Shown: one piece after another, positions 1-5,385 of the stretch | Layout of the letters: each line of letters starts with the position of its first letter | Numbering within the stretch: the stretch's first letter is position 1 | DNA from: Bacillota bacterium | GTDB taxonomy: Bacteria; Bacillota_I; Bacilli_A; RFN20; CAG-826 | NCBI GenBank assembly: GCA_003512585.1 | Contig: DOQE01000131.1 | Location: 1,524-7,195, forward strand | Length of the DNA stretch: 5,672 bases | Direction: 5' to 3' | Notes under the pieces: model-generated | What the model was told of the DNA's origin: nothing | Database searches by the model: none | What the model saw: only the letters and a program-made list of their open reading frames with translations | Position numbers and translations under genes: made by a program

Positions 1-794
1 CACTTTATTATCTTCTTCTTTCTTATATTGGAAAAAATGATGTAGAAAACGCCAATAAATTCATAAAGAAAAATAGATTGGCTTTATTTAGCTATAATCC
101 GAAAGGGCTCATTAAGGCCGATATTGAATTATCTTTGGCAGAAGCTGATTTTATTAACGCTAGAGAGAAGCTAGAAATTTATGAGAATTTTCCTTATGTC
201 AATCAAGAAATAGAAGAACTTTTCATTTTCTATAAAGACAAAATCAAAAAAGAAGAAAGTGAACTTTTAAAATCAATAAAAAAGAACATAAATGGCCTAG
301 AAAAGAAAAATACCCCTTCTTTAGATGAGAAAAGAGAAATCATTTATGCCTATTTGCTTTCCTTGTCTAACGAAAAGTCATTAAGTTCTTTTGATTTATC
401 TTTTTGCTTATCTTTGATTGAATCAAATAGGGAACTTGCCTTAAGAAAATATGCCTTGTTGATACTTGCTTATTTTAAAATCGATAAGAAGATAAATTTT
501 GAAAACAAAGTTTACGAAATTAAAAATTTAACTATACCAACATTAGATAAAAATTATTTAAATATTAAAAATAAATTGGCTTCTATTGCTGATTTAAGCC
601 TTTCTTCTATATGTTCTAGTTTATTGGATTCCATTTCTTATTCTCTTTTCCCTGAGTCTATAGTAAAGATAGAAAATTTTTATGATTCTCTTCTTTGCCT
701 TGGAAAAAAATATTTAGGTTTAGAATTAAATGAAAAGGAAAAAGAGATGGCCGATGATTTAGATATCATTGTTAAAAATTCACCATCGATTTAA
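1..794 (+). CDS. TPR-like alpha-helical protein of unknown function, 5'-truncated by the window edge
   Basis: The frame is open from base 3 to the TAA at 792-794, giving 263 visible residues, so the real start lies upstream of the window. A TTG at 78 could be read as a start, but no Shine-Dalgarno precedes it and the frame continues cleanly upstream with residues such as YYLLLSYIGKNDVENANKF. That segment and the next (about fragment residues 36-75, containing LAEADFINAREKLEIYENF) look like paired amphipathic helices with small residues at TPR-type positions. The rest is Lys/Glu/Leu-rich and apparently all helical, with no signal peptide or clear membrane span, so it is probably cytoplasmic. 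From memory, the gene just upstream of tig is the TPR protein YsoA in B. subtilis and MG237 in M. genitalium. Position and fold type suggest a relative, but I do not recognise the family from sequence alone. Function is unknown; a protein-interaction scaffold would be the default TPR guess. Confidence 0.8.
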   Translation, partial: LYYLLLSYIGKNDVENANKFIKKNRLALFSYNPKGLIKADIELSLAEADFINAREKLEIYENFPYVNQEIEELFIFYKDKIKKEESELLKSIKKNINGLEKKNTPSLDEKREIIYAYLLSLSNEKSLSSFDLSFCLSLIESNRELALRKYALLILAYFKIDKKINFENKVYEIKNLTIPTLDKNYLNIKNKLASIADLSLSSICSSLLDSISYSLFPESIVKIENFYDSLLCLGKKYLGLELNEKEKEMADDLDIIVKNSPSI

Positions 795-823
795 AAAATT
801 ATTGAAAATTTTAATCAAATTGT

Positions 824-852
824 TTGGTGTCTATCTTAAGATAGGGTATATT
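824..852 (+). promoter_or_regulatory. Possible tig promoter with palindromic spacer
   Basis: A -35-like TTGGTG (824-829; matches consensus at the three TTG bases) stands 17 bp before a -10-like TATATT (847-852; 5 of 6 to TATAAT). Transcription would begin near 859, leaving a leader of about 20 nt before tig. No convincing terminator separates this gap from the upstream gene, so tig may also receive read-through. The spacer holds a perfect palindrome (831-844) that might be an operator. The weak -35 keeps this tentative. Confidence 0.35.
831..844. repeat. Perfect 14-bp palindrome CTATCTTAAGATAG in the tig upstream gap
   Basis: CTATCTTAAGATAG equals its own reverse complement. It fills most of the spacer of the candidate tig promoter, where a dimeric regulator could bind. 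It matches neither the CIRCE element of HrcA (TTAGCACTC-N9-GAGTGCTAA) nor the CtsR heptad repeat as I know them. With no loop it is unlikely to act as an RNA hairpin. It may be a chance AT-rich palindrome. Confidence 0.5.
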
Positions 853-865
853 ATCTCTTGCTTTT

Positions 866-871
866 AAAGGA
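866..871 (+). promoter_or_regulatory. Ribosome binding site of tig
   Basis: AAAGGA lies 6 nt before the ATG at 878, a normal Shine-Dalgarno spacing that fixes the tig start. Confidence 0.8.
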
Positions 872-877
872 ATACTT

Positions 878-2152
878 ATGAAAAACACATTAAAAAAATT
901 AGATGATTGCAAAGTTGAAATCACTGTCGAAGTACCTTCTTCTACTTGGACTTCTGCCCAAAAGAAGGCTTTTAGCAAATTGGCTGCCAATGTTACTATC
1001 CCAGGCTTTAGAAAAGGACACGCTCCAGAAGCCATGGTCAAATCCCATATTGATCCAAGCAAAATAATGGATCAAGCCTTAAACGATATTCTTCCTACTG
1101 TTTATGGAGAAGTCATCACGGAGAACAAGGTTGAACCATTTTATCGTCCAGAAGTTGACGTAGTCAAAGTAAGCGATACTGAATTAACGTTAAAATTTGT
1201 TGTCACCTTGGTCCCGAATGTTACTTTAGGAAATTACAAAGGACTTCACGCCGAAAAAGAAGTTGCATCCGTTACCGATGAAGAAATAAACAAAGACATC
1301 GAGAATAGATTAAAGGGCAATGCGGAACTAGTAAGCTCAGATAAACCGGCCGCCAAAGGAGACACGGTCGTCATTGATTTCGAAGGTTTTATCGATGGAA
1401 CTCCATTCGATGGAGGGAAAGCCGATAATTATTCGTTAGAACTTGGTTCTAATTCTTTCGTTCCAGGATTTGAAGATGCCTTAATTGGGGTAAAAGCAGG
1501 CGAAGCTAAAGACGTTGAAGTTACATTCCCAACTCAATATGTTAAGGAATTAGCTGGAAAAAAAGCTACTTTCAAATGCCTAGTCCATGAAGTCAAAAAC
1601 AAAGTTATTCCTGAATTAAACGATGAAGCAGTTGCTGATTTAGGCTTAAAAGATGTTAAAACAGTCGACGAACTCAAAGAATTTGTCAAAAAGACTTTAT
1701 TAGAAAGAAAAGTCAATTCTGCGGAAGCCAAATATTATAATGATATTTTCTCCCAAATTGTTGATGGTTCAAAAATAGAGATAGCTTCTAGCATAGTCGA
1801 TTCAGAAGCAAACGCCTCAATCGAGAACTTAAAAAAGCAAGTCGAAAGCAATGGTTTGACATTCGAACAATATCTAGAAATAACCGGCAAGACCCTCGAT
1901 TCGTTAAAAGAAGAAATGAAAAAAGAGAGCATGAAGAATATCAAAGGCTATTTGGTCTTGAATAATCTCGCCGCCAAAGAAGGTTTGTTAGTCGATGATG
2001 CTGAACTTGACCATGAATTAGCCAAGACTGCCGAAACCTATAAAATGAAATTAGAAGATCTAAAGAAAGCCTATGGCAACTCTTTGTCTTCTTATAGGGA
2101 AAGTTTAGTCCAAAATAAAGTTAGAAAATTCATATTAGAAAATAATAAGTAA
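878..2152 (+). CDS. tig: Trigger factor, ribosome-associated chaperone and peptidyl-prolyl isomerase
   Basis: This encodes 424 residues, close to the usual 430 or so. Trigger factor docks on ribosomal protein L23 at the exit tunnel and shields nascent chains; it also has cis-trans prolyl isomerase activity (EC 5.2.1.8). The N-terminal domain (about 1-115) carries the ribosome-docking signature GFRKGHAP at 43-50 (family GFRxGxxP). The FKBP-type isomerase domain spans about 155-240, with VVIDFEGFIDGTPFDGG at 164-180 and VPGFEDALIGVKAGE at 195-209. The long C-terminal helical region (about 245-424), rich in Lys and Glu, matches the chaperone arms. The ATG has a good AAAGGA site 6 nt upstream. 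The lon gene follows after only 40 nt, so co-transcription is likely. No key element is missing and the identification is secure. Confidence 0.97.
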   Translation: MKNTLKKLDDCKVEITVEVPSSTWTSAQKKAFSKLAANVTIPGFRKGHAPEAMVKSHIDPSKIMDQALNDILPTVYGEVITENKVEPFYRPEVDVVKVSDTELTLKFVVTLVPNVTLGNYKGLHAEKEVASVTDEEINKDIENRLKGNAELVSSDKPAAKGDTVVIDFEGFIDGTPFDGGKADNYSLELGSNSFVPGFEDALIGVKAGEAKDVEVTFPTQYVKELAGKKATFKCLVHEVKNKVIPELNDEAVADLGLKDVKTVDELKEFVKKTLLERKVNSAEAKYYNDIFSQIVDGSKIEIASSIVDSEANASIENLKKQVESNGLTFEQYLEITGKTLDSLKEEMKKESMKNIKGYLVLNNLAAKEGLLVDDAELDHELAKTAETYKMKLEDLKKAYGNSLSSYRESLVQNKVRKFILENNK

Positions 2153-2159
2153 AAATAAA

Positions 2160-2175
2160 TAGGGTGATTGCCCTA
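2160..2175 (+). other. Small hairpin in the tig-lon gap
   Basis: TAGGG (2160-2164) pairs with CCCTA (2171-2175) around a TGATTG loop. The five-pair stem has no T-run after it, so it is not a terminator. It sits just 5' of the lon Shine-Dalgarno and could slightly affect lon translation or mRNA ends. It may have no function. Confidence 0.3.
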
Positions 2176-2180
2176 GAAGA

Positions 2181-2187
2181 AAGGAGG
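2181..2187 (+). promoter_or_regulatory. Strong ribosome binding site of lon
   Basis: AAGGAGG is a near-perfect anti-16S match 5 nt before the ATG at 2193. It is the strongest Shine-Dalgarno in the window and settles the lon start. Confidence 0.9.
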
Positions 2188-2192
2188 CAAAT

Positions 2193-4550
2193 ATGCCTGA
2201 AAGTGAAATAAAACAAGAAAGTTCTTCCTCACTTACCCTTCCTCTTCTTATTGTTAGATCACTAGTCGTTTTTCCTTCGGTGAGCGAAAATATCGAGGCA
2301 TCGAGGGATTTTTCAGTAAAGTCAATAGAGCTAGCGCAAAGCGAAACAAATAACCAAATTGTTATCGTCTCTCAAAAAGACGAAAACATTGATAATCCGG
2401 AATTTAAAGACATTTATGATGTCGGTACGCTTTGTAAGATCGTTAGTTCAACTTCTTCTGATTCTAGAGTCAAAATTAGAGTGGTTGGGTCCAAAAGAGT
2501 CAAAATTACATCTATAGTTAACAAAGATGGTGCTTTTTTTGGTACTTTTGAATTTGGCGAAAGCTATGAAGAAAACGTTTTAAATGAAGTTGACCTAGTC
2601 AAGAAAATAGTCGATTTCATTTCATCTAATCCTAGCATTGCCCATTCCATACCCAGGTCGAGTCTATCTCAACTTGGAAAAGGCATTTCACCAAGCGAAT
2701 TACCGGATACCATAGCTTCATTTTTACCATTAAATAACAGCCAAAGGCAAAGAATCCTTAACCAATTTGATCCAGAAAATAGACTCAAGGAATTACTTGC
2801 CATTTTAAATGAAATTAAGTCTTCTGCCGAAATAGAAGCTGATTTACAAAATAAAGTCAGGGTTTCGGCTGAAAAATCTCAAAAGGAATATTTCTTAAGA
2901 GAAAAAATGAAGGCCATAAGGCAAGAACTTGGTGAATCTAGCGATGCAGCAAGTAGCGAAGACAAAGTAAAAGAAAAGCTTGAAAAGAATCCTTATCCAG
3001 AAAACGTCAAGGCTAAAATCAAATCCGAGCTAAAGCGATATGAAATGATGCCTGAAGCTTCGCTAGAAAGCTCTTTGATAATGTCTTATATCGAGACCCT
3101 TTTAAGCGTTCCTTGGTTTGAAAAAACCGAAGACGACATGGACTTAGATCATGTTAAAAAAGTTCTTGATGAGGACCATTTTGGCTTAGAGAAAGTAAAG
3201 AAAAGGATTATTGAATATCTTGCCGTTAAGAAGATGACTGGCAATTTAAAAGCCCCAATTCTTTGTTTTTATGGCCCACCGGGATGTGGCAAGACTTCCT
3301 TAGGTAGATCCATTGCCAAGGCTTTAGGAAGAAAATTCTTTAAGACAGCATTGGGTGGGATTAGCGATGAAGCTGAAATTAGGGGTCATAGAAGGACTTA
3401 TGTAGGTTCTATGCCAGGTAGAATAATCCATGGCATGATTAAAACCGGAGTCACTAACCCCGTATTTCTTCTTGATGAGATTGATAAAGTCGGAGGCAGC
3501 AATTATAGAGGCGATCCTTCAAGTGCTATGTTAGAAGTTCTTGATCCTGAACAAAATTTTGCCTTTAACGATAATTACATCGAAGAACCTTACGATTTAA
3601 GTAACGTCTTATTTATTTGCACGGCCAATTACATCGAAAATGTTCCAGCGCCTTTAAGGGATAGGCTCGAATTAATCGAAGTACCCTCTTATACGGAACT
3701 AGAAAAAATAAAAATTGCCGACGGCTTTTTAATACCAAAGCAAACAAAGGCCAATGGTTTAAACAAGGAAGATATTCTTTTTAAAGAAGCCTCAATAAAA
3801 ACAATGATAGAACATTATTCGATGGAGGCTGGCGTTAGGCAACTTGAAAGATTAGTCTCTTCTTGCTGCAGAAAAGCCGTAGTTGAGATTTTAACTACAA
3901 AGGACATAAAAAAGCCAATTATTATCGATAATGAGAAAGTCCATAAGTATCTAGGGGTTGAAGTTTTCGAGGGCTCCAAAAAGGAAAAAGAACCCCAAAT
4001 TGGTGTCGTTACTGGTTTAGCCTATACTGAATTTGGCGGAGATATTTTGCCTATTGAAGTCACCTATTTTAAAGGAAAAGGCGGATTGGTTTTGACTGGC
4101 AAATTAGGCGAAGTCATGAAGGAATCGGCCACGATTGCCCTTGATTATGTACGCGCCAATGCCAAAAAATATGGAATTGATGAAGATATTTTCCAAAATA
4201 ACGACATCCATATCCATGTCCCTGAGGGGGCAGTCCCAAAAGATGGGCCAAGTGCCGGAATTGCTTTAACTTGTGCCATAATTTCTAGCTTAACCCATAA
4301 AGCAGTATCTCCTAATATTGCCATGACTGGCGAAGTCACTTTAAGAGGAAAAGCCTTGCCAATTGGCGGATTAAGGGAAAAATCTTTAGCGGCCTCTAGA
4401 TGCGGAATAAAAGAAATACTCGTCCCATTCGATAATAAAAAGGATGTTGAGGAGTTGCCTAAGGAAGTTAAAAAATCCTTAAAGATTACCTTCATGAAAT
4501 GCGTTGACGATGCCTTAAAAAGGATTTTTATAGAGCCAAAGCATGATTGA
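2193..4550 (+). CDS. lon: ATP-dependent serine protease Lon (LonA type)
   Basis: This encodes 785 residues, full length for LonA (about 770-800). Lon is a cytoplasmic homohexamer that unfolds and degrades misfolded and selected regulatory proteins (EC 3.4.21.53). The N-terminal substrate domain (about 14-205, opening LPLLIVRSLVVFP) leads into a helical linker containing KEYFLREKMKAIRQELGE (231-248). The AAA+ module (about 320-565) shows Walker A GPPGCGKTS (361-369, K367), Walker B FLLDEIDK (425-432), sensor-1 N479, a likely arginine finger R491 in LRDRLE, and sensor-2 R549 in GVRQLER. The protease domain (about 600-780) has PKDGPSAG with catalytic S687, and K730 in GGLREK 43 residues later, the family's Ser-Lys spacing. 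Having no membrane segment, it is LonA rather than LonB. Walker A has Cys365 where Val is common, which should not impair it. The gene stops at TGA, overlapping engB. I saw no CIRCE or CtsR box in front of it. Confidence 0.98.
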   Translation: MPESEIKQESSSSLTLPLLIVRSLVVFPSVSENIEASRDFSVKSIELAQSETNNQIVIVSQKDENIDNPEFKDIYDVGTLCKIVSSTSSDSRVKIRVVGSKRVKITSIVNKDGAFFGTFEFGESYEENVLNEVDLVKKIVDFISSNPSIAHSIPRSSLSQLGKGISPSELPDTIASFLPLNNSQRQRILNQFDPENRLKELLAILNEIKSSAEIEADLQNKVRVSAEKSQKEYFLREKMKAIRQELGESSDAASSEDKVKEKLEKNPYPENVKAKIKSELKRYEMMPEASLESSLIMSYIETLLSVPWFEKTEDDMDLDHVKKVLDEDHFGLEKVKKRIIEYLAVKKMTGNLKAPILCFYGPPGCGKTSLGRSIAKALGRKFFKTALGGISDEAEIRGHRRTYVGSMPGRIIHGMIKTGVTNPVFLLDEIDKVGGSNYRGDPSSAMLEVLDPEQNFAFNDNYIEEPYDLSNVLFICTANYIENVPAPLRDRLELIEVPSYTELEKIKIADGFLIPKQTKANGLNKEDILFKEASIKTMIEHYSMEAGVRQLERLVSSCCRKAVVEILTTKDIKKPIIIDNEKVHKYLGVEVFEGSKKEKEPQIGVVTGLAYTEFGGDILPIEVTYFKGKGGLVLTGKLGEVMKESATIALDYVRANAKKYGIDEDIFQNNDIHIHVPEGAVPKDGPSAGIALTCAIISSLTHKAVSPNIAMTGEVTLRGKALPIGGLREKSLAASRCGIKEILVPFDNKKDVEELPKEVKKSLKITFMKCVDDALKRIFIEPKHD

Positions 4551-5118
4551 TTTTAAAAAAGTAAAATTCATTACTTCTTCTACTGAAGCAAAAGAAGGAC
4601 CTAAAGACAATTATCCCAGGGTTTTGATTTTAGGAAGAACTAATGTTGGCAAGAGTTCCTTAATAAATGCTCTAGTGGGACAAAAAATTGCATTTAGTTC
4701 AAAAAAAGCCGGCAAAACCAAGCTTTTGAATTATTTTCTTATCGACGATTCTTTCTATTTGGTTGATTCTCCTGGCTATGGATCTACTGGCTACGCCACA
4801 AAAGACACCATTCAGTTTTCTTCCATGGTGGAAGGATTTCTTTCTTCTTCAACTTGCAAGGGCATATTGCTATTGCTAGATTTAAGAAGGAATTTGGGAG
4901 AAGACGATGTAGCCTTCATTCGATACCTAGAAAATAGTTCTCATAATATAGTAACAGTTATTACCAAGGCCGATGCACTTAATCAATCCGCTTTGCATAA
5001 GGCTAGATTAGAAGCGACTAGAGTAGGGTTAAATAATCCGCTTTTTAGCGACTTATCTAGCAAGTCAATTAATAAAATTAGAAGCGAAATAGCTTCTTTA
5101 ATAAAAGACCTGGTTTAA
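4543..5118 (+). CDS. engB: Ribosome biogenesis GTP-binding protein EngB/YsxC (YihA family)
   Basis: This encodes 191 residues, typical for the family (about 190-210). EngB is a TrmE-Era-EngA-type GTPase, usually essential, acting late in 50S subunit assembly. The G motifs are in order: G1 GRTNVGKSS (31-39), G2 T59 in AGKTK, G3 DSPGYG (75-80), G4 TKAD (141-144) and G5 SSK (172-174). GRTNVGKSS and DSPGYG differ slightly from the common GRSNVGKSS and DxPGYG but keep the nucleotide-binding residues. The ATG overlaps the last 8 nt of lon in another frame, and an in-frame TAG at 4531-4533 rules out a longer protein. Only a weak AGAG (4532-4535) precedes it, so translation is probably coupled to lon. 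The lon-ysxC neighbourhood also occurs in Bacillus. Its last codons form part of the operon terminator. Confidence 0.96.
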   Translation: MIDFKKVKFITSSTEAKEGPKDNYPRVLILGRTNVGKSSLINALVGQKIAFSSKKAGKTKLLNYFLIDDSFYLVDSPGYGSTGYATKDTIQFSSMVEGFLSSSTCKGILLLLDLRRNLGEDDVAFIRYLENSSHNIVTVITKADALNQSALHKARLEATRVGLNNPLFSDLSSKSINKIRSEIASLIKDLV

Positions 5119-5132
5119 AAGCCAGGTTTTTT
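5108..5132 (+). terminator. Intrinsic terminator of the tig-lon-engB unit, overlapping the engB 3' end
   Basis: ACCTGG (5108-5113) pairs with CCAGGT (5122-5127), followed by six T (5127-5132). The stem can extend inward by a G-U pair and an A-U pair, leaving a TAAA loop. The engB stop codon TAA (5116-5118) lies in this loop region, so codons for Asp-Leu-Val help build the 5' arm. An A-run before the stem also makes it partly bidirectional. Confidence 0.88.
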
Positions 5133-5133
5133 C

Positions 5134-5162
5134 TTGCTAATCTAGAAATTATATTTAATAAT
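5134..5162 (+). promoter_or_regulatory. Candidate promoter for the valS leader
   Basis: TTGCTA (5134-5139; 4 of 6 to TTGACA) stands 17 bp before AATAAT (5157-5162; 5 of 6 to TATAAT, lacking the first T). The predicted start near 5168-5170 coincides with the first paired base of T-box stem I at 5170, which supports the assignment. The -35 begins two bases after the T-run of the upstream terminator. Confidence 0.5.
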
Positions 5163-5251
5163 TAACTTGTTCTAAAGAAGTAGAAGGGATTTGGGAATTC
5201 TTCTAAAAATATAGCCTTGGCTGGTGAAAAAAGGTTAGAAGGAACCAATGA

Positions 5252-5254
5252 GTC
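5252..5254 (+). promoter_or_regulatory. T-box specifier codon GTC (Val)
   Basis: GUC is preceded by UGA and followed by G, the purine expected after a specifier, after which the stem I base helix begins. A second GTC follows directly at 5255-5257 but is followed by T and would lie in the helix. Either reading specifies valine, matching the downstream gene. Confidence 0.85.
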
Positions 5255-5323
5255 GTCTATGGAGGAATAGCTACCAAAGCTATAAATGGAAAATAAGAGC
5301 CTAATGGATATATTCACTAGGAA

Positions 5324-5355
5324 TTTGGGTGGTACCACGTTAAAAGCGTCCCAAA
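5324..5355 (+). promoter_or_regulatory. T-box antiterminator
   Basis: TTTGGG (5324-5329) pairs with CCCAAA (5350-5355). The seven-base bulge TGGTACC (5330-5336) receives the tRNA acceptor end. ACG (5337-5339) then pairs with CGT (5347-5349) around a seven-base loop. This is the canonical antiterminator layout, and it shares bases 5347-5350 with the terminator, so only one can form at a time. Confidence 0.92.
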
Positions 5356-5374
5356 GATGGCGCTTTTTTATTTT
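5342..5374 (+). terminator. Regulated terminator of the valS T-box
   Basis: AAAAGCGTC (5342-5350) pairs with GGCGCTTTT (5359-5367), nine pairs including one G-U, around the loop CCAAAGAT. T-runs follow at 5364-5369 and 5371-5374. Uncharged tRNA-Val would favour the competing antiterminator and allow read-through into valS. Confidence 0.92.
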
Positions 5375-5379
5375 AGGAG
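5375..5379 (+). promoter_or_regulatory. Ribosome binding site of valS
   Basis: AGGAG lies 6 nt before the ATG at 5386 and directly after the T-box terminator's T-tract, so it is transcribed only on read-through. Confidence 0.88.
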
Positions 5380-5385
5380 AAGGTT

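Larger units (their letters stand above)
5169..5374 (+). ncRNA. T-box riboswitch leader of valS, specific for tRNA-Val
   Basis: This class I T-box senses the ratio of uncharged to charged tRNA-Val and controls transcription into valS. The 18-nt T-box AATTTGGGTGGTACCACG (5322-5339) matches the AANNUGGGUGGNACCRCG consensus. Stem I can be drawn: base helix 5170-5178 with 5256-5264 (one A-A mismatch); AGUA at 5179-5182; 5191-5194 with 5245-5248; 5198-5205 with 5236-5243; 5215-5218 with 5231-5234, capped by the conserved GGCTGGTGA (5219-5227). The specifier is GTC (5252-5254), a valine codon, followed by one purine and then the base helix. ATAGCT/AGCTAT (5267-5272, 5278-5283) forms a further stem, and 5300-5321 forms a stem III-like hairpin. 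The tRNA-binding TGGT (5330-5333) complements the 3' end ACCA expected for tRNA-Val. Helices were drawn by eye. Confidence 0.95.

Noticed and set aside
78..80. TTG as the start of the first gene
   Set aside because: No Shine-Dalgarno lies upstream and the frame stays open, with TPR-like coding sequence, to the window edge. The gene is truncated instead.
795..823. Terminator after the first gene (AAAATTTT at 805-812)
   Set aside because: The self-complementary stretch is all A/T with no G/C stem or loop, so it cannot form a stable terminator hairpin.
811..1062. Reverse-strand open frame over the tig 5' region
   Set aside because: It is antisense to a confidently identified gene and its product shows no recognisable family or ribosome binding site.
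1534..1944. Two short reverse-strand open frames inside tig (1534-1731, 1735-1944)
   Set aside because: They are short, antisense to conserved trigger factor sequence and lack domain features.
2151..2192. CIRCE, CtsR box or separate promoter in front of lon
   Set aside because: No TTAGCACTC-type or GGTCAAA-type repeat and no spaced -35/-10 pair are visible in the 40-nt gap.
4145..4495. 116-codon reverse-strand open frame inside lon
   Set aside because: It overlaps the conserved Lon protease domain on the opposite strand and shows no family features.
4548..4550. TGA recoded as tryptophan, as in mycoplasmas
   Set aside because: Read-through would add only two residues before a TAA, all tryptophans in the window are TGG, and no gene has an internal TGA.
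5329..5338. Perfect palindrome GTGGTACCAC as a protein operator
   Set aside because: It is inherent in the T-box consensus and is explained by the riboswitch.
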